Source: Natrinema zhouii
GTDB taxonomy: Archaea > Halobacteriota > Halobacteria > Halobacteriales > Natrialbaceae
Reading direction: 5' to 3'
NCBI RefSeq assembly: GCF_013456555.2
Contig: NZ_CP084882.1
Coordinates: 186,001-250,000 of the forward strand
Length of the DNA: 64,000 nucleotides
Positions 1 through 8,852 of the stretch are shown in pieces. The translations under genes were made by a program, and so were the position numbers. The number at the start of each line of letters is the position of its first letter. Within the stretch, counting starts at the first letter, position 1. The notes under the pieces are model-generated. The model was given only the letters and a program-made list of their open reading frames with translations, searched no databases and had not been told where the DNA came from.

Positions 1-282
1 AAGAGAGACACGTCGTTCCAGTTTCTCTCGTATTTCTTCGAAGCGGATGACGAGCGGCTGGAACGACTCGCCCGGGAGTATCGTGATGGATCGTTGTTGA
101 GCGGTGAACTCAAGGAAATCGCAGCAGAAAACATAGCCGACTTCCTCGAACGCCATCAAGAACGACGAAGACAATTAGGGTCACTCGCAGATGAGTTACC
201 GGCGTACCGATTGACCGATGCTGAGCGAAAGCGGGCTCGCCATCGAGCCGGGTTTTTAGATGATGGACTGTTGTGCCGGTAG
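1..282 (+). CDS. trpS: Tryptophanyl-tRNA synthetase, C-terminal end (partial)
   Basis: The frame is open from base 1 and ends at a TAG. The 93 visible residues read FQFLSYFFEADDERLERL, then GELKEIAAENIADFLERHQE, which is the C-terminal anticodon-binding helical region of archaeal tryptophanyl-tRNA synthetase. The enzyme charges tRNA-Trp in the cytoplasm. The catalytic Rossmann domain with its HIGH/KMSKS motifs lies left of the window. The last ~15 residues (after RARHRAGF) look less conserved. Assignment comes from family recall, not a search. Confidence 0.85.
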   Translation, partial: KRDTSFQFLSYFFEADDERLERLAREYRDGSLLSGELKEIAAENIADFLERHQERRRQLGSLADELPAYRLTDAERKRARHRAGFLDDGLLCR

Positions 283-643
283 CTATATCCATCTGTACGG
301 CGCGATTTGCGGTGGTTGCTTGAGATTGAGGTTCACCGACCTAGTCGTAGAGTCGAACTTGCAGCGTACTATTTTCAAGAGCATATTTAGAATACCATCC
401 CCGGCGTGACGGCGTTCGAACTGTTATGGGTCTGGACGGCACGCCGGCCGGTCGACTCATGATGGTGGATGGATAGATGACATTCGTGGGCACTCTCGTT
501 AACGGAGGGACACGATCTCGTCCGATCCACACTCGGAGACTGCATCTGGGACAAAGAAGAGACGAACAACCTGGTCGTGGTCTTCTAATCGATTTTCATT
601 TTACGACTCAATACCGCCGATCCGGGCTCATGTGGATCCCGTT
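283..643. other. Intergenic, no gene seen
   Basis: This 361-base stretch separates convergent trpS and the small zinc-finger gene. Short frames on both strands encode basic, serine/arginine-rich peptides unlike the acidic neighbours, so I treat them as spurious. No tRNA fold or repeat was recognised. Confidence 0.5.
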
Positions 644-844
644 TCAGCCGGTCCAAGTACTCCCCATGTCATCGCTGATGTTCTCCAGCCAATCTTCGAA
701 CCTCGCCTTACAGGTTTCGGCTGTCTCGATGTGTTCCATGAATCCAGCGCCACCATCCCGTAAATTCTCGCCACAGAACGCACAGAGATCTGGATTGGCC
801 CAGTCATCGGAATCCCGGGGTGGATGTGAATCGTCAGAAGCCAT
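644..844 (-). CDS. Small zinc-finger protein
   Basis: A 66-residue acidic protein with a C-x2-C...H-x6-C pattern: LCAFCGEN at ~20-27, then MEHIETAETC at ~36-45. This would bind one zinc ion. Such one-finger proteins of 50-70 residues are common in haloarchaea and mostly of unknown role. It stands alone; AT-rich DNA up to base 960 probably holds its promoter. The function is not known. Confidence 0.6.
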   Translation of the reverse strand: MASDDSHPPRDSDDWANPDLCAFCGENLRDGGAGFMEHIETAETCKARFEDWLENISDDMGSTWTG

Positions 845-1041
845 ATCGGTGATTACGGTCTCTGGGTGGATAACACTGGTTGTGAACTATCCACTGATGG
901 TTCCCTCTGACATTTTCCCGTCTGTATTGATATGCTAAATATATGGGCCGAATTAAATAGTCCCTGATGTGATAACTTTTTTCTTGTTTCCCTTAATATC
1001 CGCACTAATTGCAGTTCTACTCTGGTTCTCAAGGGACCTGT

Positions 1042-1491
1042 TTATTCGTCGACTTCCGTTTTTATAACGACTGTCGGTCGAGTGGTAAGCCTGAGAACGC
1101 GCTCTGTTACACTTCCGAGTAGCGCCCGGTATTCCGCTGGTCGATGTTTCGTCCCGAGGACAATCATATCGACATCGTTGCGATCTCCATAATCGAGGAT
1201 CGTTTCAACCGGGTGGCCGTGCTTGAGCGCTTCCCTGGTTTCCACGTCGAAATCCATCGCACTCGACCGGACCTGCTCAATTGTTTCTTTACCGAGTTCT
1301 TCGAGTCCGTGTTCTGGTCCTTCTGCTTCGTTTACGTACTCATCTCCGCTGTAGGCCGCGTAGATGCTCTCATCGACGACAAAGAGTATATGTAGGTTGG
1401 CAGCGTGTTCCTTTGCAAGTTCGATTGCGTGCCTTTCGGCGTTCTGCGATGAGACGGTTCCATCAGTGGCGAGCAGAATACGGTCGTACAT
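1042..1491 (-). CDS. Universal stress protein UspA family
   Basis: A 149-residue single-domain Usp of normal length. It starts MYDRILLATDGTVSS (strand 1 and the nucleotide-binding D-G) and has the late loop GTKHRPAEYRALLGSV at ~113-128, matching the ATP-type G-x2-G-x9-G(S/T) motif with R in place of the second G. It should form cytoplasmic dimers that bind ATP/AMP under stress. It is monocistronic, with about 280 bases of non-coding DNA to its right. Confidence 0.9.
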   Translation of the reverse strand: MYDRILLATDGTVSSQNAERHAIELAKEHAANLHILFVVDESIYAAYSGDEYVNEAEGPEHGLEELGKETIEQVRSSAMDFDVETREALKHGHPVETILDYGDRNDVDMIVLGTKHRPAEYRALLGSVTERVLRLTTRPTVVIKTEVDE

Positions 1492-1770
1492 TCTGTCTGG
1501 AATTTGTCCCGTTACCCAATAAGACTACCTCGCGATTCCCACGTGTTGCAATCGCTTTTCCACGAAGATGTCGAGAAACATCCCCCAACCGTTTCCGAGA
1601 GTAGATTCTGTTCATCCGTTCATTTCCGAGCGATCGGGGGAAGGAAGTATAATCCAAATCGGCAGACCGCGTGCGAGCCTACGTTCACTTCGATGAGGAG
1701 GACACCACTTGCATCACGCTTCGACGATTCTCTGTCGGGGTGTCGTTTCCACTCCCATTCGATTGGATGC

Positions 1771-2121
1771 TCAGTCCCAGTAGTAGTATTCGCCGCTCGA
1801 TTTTTGTTTCCGGTCGAGTTGACTGCTTGGCTTATTCACTCGAGGCCTGCCGGTTCGTTCGTCTCGTCGAAACGTGATCCCGAGGCAGATAGAAACGCGT
1901 TCATGCCATTCCGCATCGATTGTGGAGAATTTGCATAGCCGCTCTGACTCGGCTCACCCTCGAAGACGATCAACCGATCGGCAACCCGATCGACGACGAA
2001 GAGGTCGTGACCCACGACGAGCACGGGTCGATTCGTTCGTTTGCTGAACTGGTGAATCCGATCAGCGAATACCACTCGACGGTTCACGTCAAGGAACGCC
2101 GAGGGTTCGTCCAAGAGACAT
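1771..2121 (-). pseudogene. ABCE1-like ATPase, C-terminal remnant
   Basis: Reading leftwards, LLDEPSAFLDVNRR (Walker B/D-loop of NBD2) is followed by VVGHDLFVVDRVADRL and NGMNAFLSA, then after a frameshift near 1860 by RTGRPRVNKPSSQLDRKQK and the ABCE1-type end GEYYYWD at a TGA (1771). It parallels the last ~120 residues of the intact paralog at 8853-10664. At 2121/2122 it is abruptly joined to the first half of a metB copy on the same strand. It cannot make a working ATPase. Confidence 0.85.
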
Positions 2122-2124
2122 CGT

Positions 2125-2142
2125 ACTGTGGACGACGACGTC
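2125..2142 (-). repeat. Inverted repeat at left edge of inverted segment
   Basis: The minus strand reads GACGTCGTCGTCCACAGT. The plus strand at 11384-11401 reads GACGTCGTCATCCACAGT, 17 of 18 identical. The two lie at the broken ends of the split metB copy, encoding DVVVHS and DVVIHS respectively. Confidence 0.8.
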
Positions 2143-2319
2143 GGATCCCCGTTCGAGCGACCGCTGGAAGTACGGCGTCGCGAACGTGTTATCGACGACG
2201 TACGTCGCGTCTGCCGCCGTCGCAATCTCGCCCACGGCGGCGAGATCACAGAGCCGGAGCAACGGGCTCGTCGGCGACTACATCCACACCAAGGCGGTTT
2301 CGTCGGTGATTGCTGCGTC

Positions 2320-2367
2320 GACGGTGTCTACGTCGGTCGCGTCGACGGTGTCTACGTCGGTCGCGTC
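2320..2367. repeat. 24-base tandem duplication, two copies
   Basis: The unit GACGGTGTCTACGTCGG-TCGCGTC is repeated twice head to tail (2320-2343, 2344-2367) inside the metB remnant. It adds eight residues without shifting frame. The intact metB lacks it, so it arose after the gene stopped being selected, probably by replication slippage. Confidence 0.85.
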
Positions 2368-3032
2368 GACATACTCGACGGTGGCGCCCAGCGAATCGAC
2401 GAGCAGGTCCTCGAAGAGTAAGCGCGTGCCACCGTAGATGCCGTCGAAGGCGACCACGTGGTCGCCCGCTTCGACGACCGACAGGCAGGTCGCTGCAATC
2501 GCAGCGGTCCCAGAGGAACAGGCGATAGCGCGTTCGACACCGCAGAGTTCGGTGAGTTTCTCCTCGAGGATATCACGTGTGGGATTACCGAACCGACTGT
2601 ACTTGTATCCGTGTTCCGGTTCCCAGGACTGTGCATCTCGTGCGTGGTTGAGAGGTGAATCGGTGGGACGACATCACCGGTGTCGCCGACACCGGTGCCG
2701 GCCCGATCGAACCGGGTAGCTAGAGTTTCGAGGTGGTACTTCGAATCGGCCATATGAGTACTCGAATCCACCGGTCGCTCGTCCAAAAACAGTCCGGAGT
2801 TTGTGTACTCCAGATCTGGAGAGGGATGCCGTATGTTCTCCGGAACGTAGTAGGTGCCACTATGGAATCGCGCAAACGGTGAGTTGGTTGGGAGTAGTCT
2901 TTGGTATTGATGAAAGACGATGACGGCGCTGTATCCCTCCCTACTCGCTCCCTCCGGTCGCTCGTTGAGGAAGGGACCTTAGCGCCTACGGTTAGGTAAG
3001 GGGTAATCCGATACAGCCGATGCACGACGGTC

Positions 3033-4145
3033 TTATCCGAGGTGCGTCTGCGTCCACTGTACCGCGCGGCGGACCAACCCAACGCTCACAACTGCCCACG
3101 CTCCGAATGCGATAAACACGAACACTCGCGGAACGACGTGAAGTATTCCGATCCCTACTTCGCTCGCGAGGCGGGATGTACTCACTGTGTACATCCCCAG
3201 CGGGAAGACCATCCCCCAGTATCGCGGGCCGTACCCCTCTGGTCGATGGGGCAGTGCGATTCCGCCGACGGTGTGCCGCCAGACGCCGAGCGCGACGAGC
3301 AATGGGATCCACCACGTGGCCGTCGCCCAGAAGAAGAATGTGAACCCGAGGAGGAACGGGCGTATCTCGGTGATGAATGGCCACGACGGTCCGAGTTGGA
3401 GGAGCAACGCGCCCGCCAGCGTTGTGATTGCGACGGCACCCATGTTGATCCAGTACGGCGGCGTCGCGGACGATGGTCGAAACGCGAAAAACGTCATCCG
3501 GTAGAACACCAGTGTGAAGAACACCAGGTAGAATCCACCGCCGATCAGGTACAGGACGAGTGCCACTAGGCCGACGCTCTCGAGCACCGACGGATATTGT
3601 GGAGCGAGTAACGCGGTGAGCACGGCCACGGACTGTGTTGCGACCACGGCGAGAAACCAGCCGCCGTCGAGCGTCTCTTCGATGGGATCGTCGACGTCCC
3701 GGATCGTCAATCCCACGAACACGGTGTACGTGAGAACGAACCAGAGACCGCCGGCGAACACCAGTAACGCCGTCGCGGCCAGAACCGCCTGCTCGAAGAC
3801 GACGAATTGACTCCCAAGGATGCAGGTCGCTGCGACGGCAGTGAACGACCCCACTGCCCGGTCCGGCGAGACGAGGTCGTGAAGCGTCGATCCGAGGGCG
3901 CGGCCGATCCGTGCCACCGTGAGGACACCGATACCGACGTACGCGACAGTGTTGACCACGAACAGCAACCGGCCGATCCGCTCGAATCCAGTGAGGGACG
4001 CACCGATGGAGACGATTCCGGTCGCCATGACCAGCGCGAAGTAGAGCGGATCCCAATACTCGAGAAACTTGAGTACATTGCCAGCGCGGCCGGCACTGCC
4101 GACCGGCAACTCACCAGGTTCGTCAGGGTCTTGGTCGGTGGTCAT
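3033..4145 (-). CDS. TDT-family (TehA/SSU1/SLAC1-type) membrane transporter
   Basis: A 370-residue protein with about ten hydrophobic segments after a charged N-terminal tail. Segment one reads YFALVMATGIVSIGASL, the typical start of the tellurite-resistance/dicarboxylate transporter family. That family includes dicarboxylate uptake, anion channels and the SSU1 sulfite exporters. It lies 53 bases downstream of the molybdopterin oxidoreductase on the same strand and is probably co-transcribed with it. A role in sulfite or other oxyanion export fits that partner, but the substrate cannot be read from sequence. Confidence 0.8.
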   Translation of the reverse strand: MTTDQDPDEPGELPVGSAGRAGNVLKFLEYWDPLYFALVMATGIVSIGASLTGFERIGRLLFVVNTVAYVGIGVLTVARIGRALGSTLHDLVSPDRAVGSFTAVAATCILGSQFVVFEQAVLAATALLVFAGGLWFVLTYTVFVGLTIRDVDDPIEETLDGGWFLAVVATQSVAVLTALLAPQYPSVLESVGLVALVLYLIGGGFYLVFFTLVFYRMTFFAFRPSSATPPYWINMGAVAITTLAGALLLQLGPSWPFITEIRPFLLGFTFFFWATATWWIPLLVALGVWRHTVGGIALPHRPEGYGPRYWGMVFPLGMYTVSTSRLASEVGIGILHVVPRVFVFIAFGAWAVVSVGLVRRAVQWTQTHLG

Positions 4146-4198
4146 CGAACGCTTAGATCGCCCGATGCCGTCGCGAAAGCAGAGACAGCATCGTCGTT

Positions 4199-5734
4199 TC
4201 AGATGTCGGCGCTGTTGGGGTAGTAGTGGAGGACATCGTCACGCCACCCGCCGTAGCCCTTGCCGATGTCGTCGAAGTCTTCGACGAACTCGATGCGAGT
4301 GACCCACTTGGACATCTTGTAGCCGAGCTGACTCTCGATACGGAGCCGGTAGGGGGCGCCGTGGGCCACGGGGAGATCGCCATCGTTCATCTCGTAGGCG
4401 AGGATCGAACGCGGCTCCTGGGCCTTGTCCATCCGGATGGCCTCGTAATAGAACTCTGGAATGTCGTCCTCCACCCCCTTCTCTTCGAAGGGTCCGTCCT
4501 CGGAATACTCCCACTTCTCGTCGAGCGTCCAGAAGACGAGCCACTCCGCGTCCTCGTGGGGCTCACACCGGTCCATGATGGTCGACAGTGGGATGCCACC
4601 CCACTTGGCATAATACGTCCAACCCTGGATACAGTCGTGACGGGTGATGTGTTCTTGTTTGTCCATCTCCCGTATCTCGTCGTTGGTCAGCTCGAGTTTG
4701 TTTTCGACGAGGCCATCGACCATGATCGTCCAGTCCTCGAAGTCGTTCTCGAAGTGGGCGCGGTACTCGTCGTTTCGCGGCGGCTTGCCGTTGACTCGCG
4801 CGAAGTCCGACTCCTCGGGCCGATCGTCGCCGTCGTAGAACGAGACGTGGTGGAACAGCCCTTTCAACAGCGGGTCAACGCCGATTTCGAGGAGGTTCTG
4901 AGTGAAATACGGTCGTTTCAGGGAGATCCACGTAGCGAGAGCGGCAAACCCGAAGACGATTGCGACGCCCAACACGGTGAGTGCGATCGTCAAATCAGTA
5001 GACGCATTTGCGCTCCCGAGAACGATCTTCCCCATCTCGGACCAGAATCCGTGGGCCGCGACGAGGGCGACGTGGACGAACAGAAAGACGTTGAACGCGA
5101 TGAAACCGATGAAGTGGATGCTCCGGTTGAGTTGTCGGTTCCACCCGAACCACTCCGGCCAATGTGCCCGAAAGGCCGGTGCCTGAAGGAGACCGGTGAC
5201 GATCATTACTGGCGATAGGATAAAGATGACGCTGAAGTACGTGAGCTGTTGGAGGGCGTTGTATCCCGCAGCGTGGGGGATCTGAAGTTGTGCGTACGAT
5301 ATAAGCGCATTCCACGCCTGTGGGAAAATTTCGAACGACGTCGGTACGAATCGCGTCCACTCGCCCGATATAAGTAGCGCTCCGACGTAGAGAACACCGC
5401 AGATCGTCCACCCGATCGCACCCCAGAAGTGCCAATGGCGGCCCATCCCGATGGCGTCGCGACCGGGCAGCGAGATGAGCGCCGACGGCGGGTCAATCTC
5501 GTCCTCGGCCGCCCAGAGGTCTTCGCCGTCGATGACCTCCTTGTCGAAGTCAGTGTCCCGCTCCTCATCGCCAACTCGAAGCCACGCATCGCTCGGTTCC
5601 GCGTCGTCGCTCCAGTAGAGTTTAGGGTGGCTCATGAGAATCTCATAACCGCTTCGGAATAACAGAATGATGAAGAAGAAGTTAAACCAGTGCGTGATTC
5701 GGAGCCACCACGGATACTCGAGGCCACTTGCCAT
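4199..5734 (-). CDS. Cytochrome b561-type membrane domain fused to molybdopterin (sulfite-oxidase family) oxidoreductase
   Basis: A 511-residue fusion. Residues ~1-285 hold a di-haem cytochrome b561/YedZ-like membrane part with histidines in ITHWFNF, MGRHWHFW, RSIHFIGF and FVHVALVAAHGFW. Residues ~320-511 form a sulfite-oxidase/MsrP-like molybdopterin domain with the likely Mo-ligating cysteine in RHDCIQGWTYY (~367) and a C-terminal THGAPYRLR-like motif (AHGAPYRLR). It would pass electrons between quinol and a sulfur or nitrogen oxide at the membrane. Separate MsrQ and MsrP subunits are the usual bacterial arrangement. A decayed second copy lies at 13968-16915. Confidence 0.85.
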   Translation of the reverse strand: MASGLEYPWWLRITHWFNFFFIILLFRSGYEILMSHPKLYWSDDAEPSDAWLRVGDEERDTDFDKEVIDGEDLWAAEDEIDPPSALISLPGRDAIGMGRHWHFWGAIGWTICGVLYVGALLISGEWTRFVPTSFEIFPQAWNALISYAQLQIPHAAGYNALQQLTYFSVIFILSPVMIVTGLLQAPAFRAHWPEWFGWNRQLNRSIHFIGFIAFNVFLFVHVALVAAHGFWSEMGKIVLGSANASTDLTIALTVLGVAIVFGFAALATWISLKRPYFTQNLLEIGVDPLLKGLFHHVSFYDGDDRPEESDFARVNGKPPRNDEYRAHFENDFEDWTIMVDGLVENKLELTNDEIREMDKQEHITRHDCIQGWTYYAKWGGIPLSTIMDRCEPHEDAEWLVFWTLDEKWEYSEDGPFEEKGVEDDIPEFYYEAIRMDKAQEPRSILAYEMNDGDLPVAHGAPYRLRIESQLGYKMSKWVTRIEFVEDFDDIGKGYGGWRDDVLHYYPNSADI

Positions 5735-5984
5735 GATCCGGTAATCGGCTGTGAATCACATAAGAGTGGGCCCTCGTCGGTCGGGAGCGGTCGTCCAGTG
5801 ACCGCGCTCTGGTGTCGAGATGGCGCACCCGACTGAACATCTCGGGAATCGTCCGGTTCCCGAGGGGTCTGTACGGACCGTGAGAGACGAGATGGCACTG
5901 GGAACTCGAACTGACTGCCCACGGCGACCGCTTCTTCCTAATGCGGTTCCGTACGAACGTGGCTCTTCCATTGGGAAAACAGCT

Positions 5985-6052
5985 GTTTGACATCCTCCCC
6001 GCCCTGAAGGGCGAGGATTCCTTCGTGGGACAGCAGGCCGTCCCTACATCCC
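5985..6052 (-). mobile_element. tnpB-type (IS200/IS605) right-end remnant 1
   Basis: On the minus strand the sequence reads CACGAAGGAATCCTCGCCCT, then TCAGGGCGGGGAGGATG. It contains the hairpin CGCCCT-TC-AGGGCG (5'-CGCCCTGAAGGGCG on plus, 6000-6013). This is the usual 3' end of haloarchaeal tnpB elements, where the omega/reRNA scaffold ends and the guide begins. No tnpB frame remains upstream. Confidence 0.55.
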
Positions 6053-6324
6053 CGAAGGCACCCTGACCAGATCACGAGGGTCTGGCTGTGGTTTGTGAGT
6101 AGTGCGTCGGGCCTCGAAAGAGGCGTGGTATGCTTGGATATCCGCTTGCACCTCACAGGCCGTGCCATCGACCCGACTCAACCACGAGGGTCGAGTAGCC
6201 ATCCGACGCAGGGTTGCTTTTTGTTGACGGAGACCCCAACCCAACTCCAATTTTCATCTGATATGCTTACGATACGCAATGCTGTCGGTCTACTTATAGT
6301 CGTGGTTAGCGTCCCTGTTGTCGG

Positions 6325-6405
6325 ATTCATCCCCACGCTAAAGCACGGGGCTTTCTCCTCGTACTTCCGTAACTTGAGAGCGTTTGGAAGATTGCATTCC
6401 ACGTA
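6325..6405 (-). mobile_element. tnpB-type (IS200/IS605) right-end remnant 2
   Basis: The minus strand carries GAGAAAGCCCCGTGCTTTAG followed by CGTGGGGATGAATC, an imperfect hairpin (CCCCGTGC/GCGTGGGG) seen at the end of a second haloarchaeal tnpB lineage. The stray translation EKAPCFSVGM is the typical read of this end. It lies ~300 bases upstream of remnant 1, in the same orientation. Confidence 0.5.
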
Positions 6406-6463
6406 CAGGTCGTGGAAACGTGATCGAAAACAACGCTATCGAGGTCCTCGTACGAATTCCACT

Positions 6464-6979
6464 ATGAGCAGTTCCACACCGGATACCGACACGTACCTCA
6501 TCGAAACGAAGCCGGGAACCGAGTCGTACGTCGATTCGACGCTCGAAAAGTACTACGGAGACCTGTTCACCGAGGTATCGATCGTCCCCGCGTCCGCTTC
6601 CGACGGCACGCCGGGGACCATCCTGATCGATTCGAACTACGAACTGCCGTTGGATGCAATCCGTCGGATCAACGACGTTGAACGTGTCGTCCGAGTCGAG
6701 CATTGTATATCGGACGTCAGCGGAGAGGAGCTCAAGGCGATCGAAAGTCTGTGTGCGAACGCGGCGACATCACTACCCGACGGTGGGAGCATCGAACTGC
6801 GAGTACGGATTGCTCGCGAACCTGATCACGCGATCACAGCGTCCGAGATCGAACGAGCATGTCGAAGGATGATCCGCGACACCGTGCGCGACGTGACGAT
6901 CGGCGAGAAACCGGCGGACCACGAACTCAAGGTTATCAGGATTGACGACTGGGTTGGCATCGCGATCACTGACTCGTAG
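6464..6979 (+). CDS. THUMP-domain protein
   Basis: A 171-residue acidic protein starting MSSSTPDTDTYLIETKPGTE. I chose ATG 6464 because the frame upstream encodes basic IS-derived sequence. An N-terminal ferredoxin-like half (to ~85) precedes a THUMP-like half: IELRVRIAREPDHAITASEI (~110-129), then KPADHELKVIRIDDWVGIAI. THUMP domains bind the tRNA acceptor end in ThiI, TAN1 and methyltransferases. Here no catalytic domain follows, so it may be a stand-alone RNA-binding partner, for example in tRNA thiolation given the sulfur context (inference). Confidence 0.7.
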   Translation: MSSSTPDTDTYLIETKPGTESYVDSTLEKYYGDLFTEVSIVPASASDGTPGTILIDSNYELPLDAIRRINDVERVVRVEHCISDVSGEELKAIESLCANAATSLPDGGSIELRVRIAREPDHAITASEIERACRRMIRDTVRDVTIGEKPADHELKVIRIDDWVGIAITDS

Positions 6980-7014
6980 CTCCGCTTCGTTCGTCGCTCC
7001 GAAGACCCGTGGCG

Positions 7015-8193
7015 CTACAGCAGATTGGCGAGTACCCGCTCGAGATCGGCGACGAGATCGTCACTACTTTCGATCCCAACGGGAATGCGAACCAGCGACT
7101 CTGAAATCCCGGCCGCCTCGCGCTCCGCTTGAGAAAGATACGACGCCGACATCGTCGCCGGATGGTCGACGAGCGATTCGGTGCCGCCGAGGCTCACGGC
7201 GAGGGTGAACACCTCGAGCTCCTCGAGGACAGCTCGCGTTTCGGCTCCCGAAGCGTCGAGTTCGAACGAGACGATCCCACCGAACCCGTCCATCTGCGCC
7301 TCGGCGAGGGCGTGTTGTGGATGTGCCTCGAGTCCGGGATAGCGGACGCGACGGACGGCCGGGTGATCGGACAGGAACTCGGCGATGTGGTATGCGTTCG
7401 CCTCGTGTCGGTCCATCCGAAGCGGAAGCGTCCGTAGCCCACGGAGCGTGAGATAACAGTCAAACGGCGACAGTGTTCCGCCGAGATCGTACGCTCGGAC
7501 GTGATCGATCTCGCTTTCGATCACATCGTCGTTCGTGAGGACGACGCCGCCCATCGAGTCACTGTGGCCGTTAATGTATTTCGTCGTGCTATGAACGACG
7601 ACATCGGCACCGAACTCGAGCGGTCGCTGGAGGTACGGCGTCGAAAACGTATTGTCGACGACGAAGGAGGCGTCCACAGCTGCAGCAAGTTCACCGATCA
7701 CGGCGAGATCACAGAGTCGGAGTAGTGGATTCGTCGGCGACTCCATCCAGACGAGCGCAGTGTCGTCGGCAATGGCGTTGGCGACCGCTTCAGTATCCGT
7801 CGCGTCCACGTACTCGACGGTCGCTCCGATCGAATCTACGACGAGATCCTCGAAGAGGAGCCGCGTCCCACCATATATGCCGTCGAACGCGACGACGTGA
7901 TCGCCGGGCTTGAGGACCGCGAGACATGTTGTCGCTATCGCTGCGGTTCCGGATGCACAGGCAGTCGCGTGCTCCGCGCCGGCAAGTTTCGCAAGTCGAC
8001 TCTCGAGGACGTCTCGAGTCGGGTTGCCAAATCGCGTGTACTTGTACCCGTGATCGGAGACCCCCGGCTGATCCATCTCGTGCGTGGTTGTGAGATGGAT
8101 CGGTGCGACGACGTCCCCGGTCTCCGCCGCGCCGGAACCGTCCTCGTCGAATCGAGTGACGAGGGTTTCGAATCCGTAGTCGTTTTCGGACAT
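7015..8193 (-). CDS. metB: Cystathionine gamma-synthase / gamma-lyase (PLP)
   Basis: A 392-residue, full-length Cys/Met-metabolism PLP enzyme. Motifs seen: YTRFGNPTRDVLE near the N-terminus, MESPTNPLLRLCDL, VVDNTFSTPYLQRPLEFGAD, and the Schiff-base lysine in HSTTKYINGHSDS (~205). The C-terminus holds SLGGTESLVDHPATMSAS. It catalyses gamma-replacement or elimination in transsulfuration; sequence alone does not separate synthase from lyase. It is divergent from the cupin/ABCE1 pair across 236 bases. Two halves of a decayed paralog lie at 2122-2753 and 11391-11971. Confidence 0.92.
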   Translation of the reverse strand: MSENDYGFETLVTRFDEDGSGAAETGDVVAPIHLTTTHEMDQPGVSDHGYKYTRFGNPTRDVLESRLAKLAGAEHATACASGTAAIATTCLAVLKPGDHVVAFDGIYGGTRLLFEDLVVDSIGATVEYVDATDTEAVANAIADDTALVWMESPTNPLLRLCDLAVIGELAAAVDASFVVDNTFSTPYLQRPLEFGADVVVHSTTKYINGHSDSMGGVVLTNDDVIESEIDHVRAYDLGGTLSPFDCYLTLRGLRTLPLRMDRHEANAYHIAEFLSDHPAVRRVRYPGLEAHPQHALAEAQMDGFGGIVSFELDASGAETRAVLEELEVFTLAVSLGGTESLVDHPATMSASYLSQAEREAAGISESLVRIPVGIESSDDLVADLERVLANLL

Positions 8194-8429
8194 ACTGGTA
8201 TGTCACCGTCCAACCGAACGCACAAGGGCGGATCGGTCTCGGTACCGCTGCGATGAGTCGATTGTCGAACGGTACGTCGACATCAGCATAATTCAAGGAA
8301 CAAACGTGTTCGACAGCCCACTTTTGAGAGTCGAACCCGTAGTCGTTCGTGTTCGGACGCCGAGACGGTGACCCGTACTGACGATCCCGTCGGGACGACA
8401 CGCGTACTCGGCTACGAGGTAAGTCACGT

Positions 8430-8735
8430 ATGCCCACAATTCGATCCCTCTCAGAACTGGAGGCCACACCACACGCGAACGTCTTCCCCACCGAGGAGCC
8501 AAAAACGATCCGGCTGAAACTCGCTGCAGACGAGGCGGCCGAACCCCACTCACACCCGGGTCGTGACATCGTCTTCCACCTACTTGAGGGCGAGATCAAA
8601 CTGGAACCCGATGGTGACACCTACAAAGTTACCGCAGGCGACATCGCCCGTTTTGACGGCGACCAAGACATCGCACCGCACGCCCTCGAGCCGAGTACCG
8701 CACTCATCGTGCTGGCACAGCAGGAGTCGGCATAG
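8430..8735 (+). CDS. Small cupin-domain protein
   Basis: A 101-residue single cupin. Motif 1 reads PHSHPGRDIVFHLLEGEI (~39-56) with two histidines and an aspartate available for metal; motif 2 reads VTAGDIARFDGDQDIAPHAL (~68-87), supplying the last histidine. It begins MPTIRSLSELEA. It precedes the ABCE1 paralog by 117 bases on the same strand and may share its transcript. Small cupins can be thiol dioxygenases or sensors; which applies here is not known. Confidence 0.85.
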   Translation: MPTIRSLSELEATPHANVFPTEEPKTIRLKLAADEAAEPHSHPGRDIVFHLLEGEIKLEPDGDTYKVTAGDIARFDGDQDIAPHALEPSTALIVLAQQESA

Positions 8736-8852
8736 CTCTCCTTCGAGCGGGCGAAACGGGTCGATGGCAAGGCACCACGGTTCGCCCCGTCGGTCGCACG
8801 GAACACCACCCAGTATACGCCAGCACACAGAGACGAGATTTCCAACCACACC

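Larger units (their letters stand above)
2122..2753 (-). pseudogene. Cystathionine gamma-synthase/lyase, N-terminal half (remnant)
   Basis: Starts MADSKYHLETLATRFDR and matches the intact metB at 7015-8193, including GDVVPPIHLSTTHEM. It shifts frame just after HEMHSPG, carries an in-frame TAG where the intact copy has the glutamate of VWMESPTNP, contains a 24-base tandem duplication, and stops matching at DVVVHST before running into ABCE1 sequence. The missing half is at 11391-11971 on the other strand. Confidence 0.88.
5735..6463. other. Intergenic region with IS200/IS605 leftovers
   Basis: 729 bases between the divergently oriented oxidoreductase and THUMP genes. The left 250 bases show no gene. 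From about 5985 to 6405 there are two end sequences of IS1341-type (tnpB-only) elements, both in minus orientation, with no transposase frame left between them. Confidence 0.6.

Noticed and set aside
1504..1938. Frame of 144 residues between UspA and the ABCE1 remnant
   Set aside because: Partly antisense to the ABCE1 remnant; composition unlike real genes here.
2992..4056. Long overlapping frame antisense or alternate to the TDT transporter
   Set aside because: Arginine-rich translation; a GC-codon shadow of the transporter gene.
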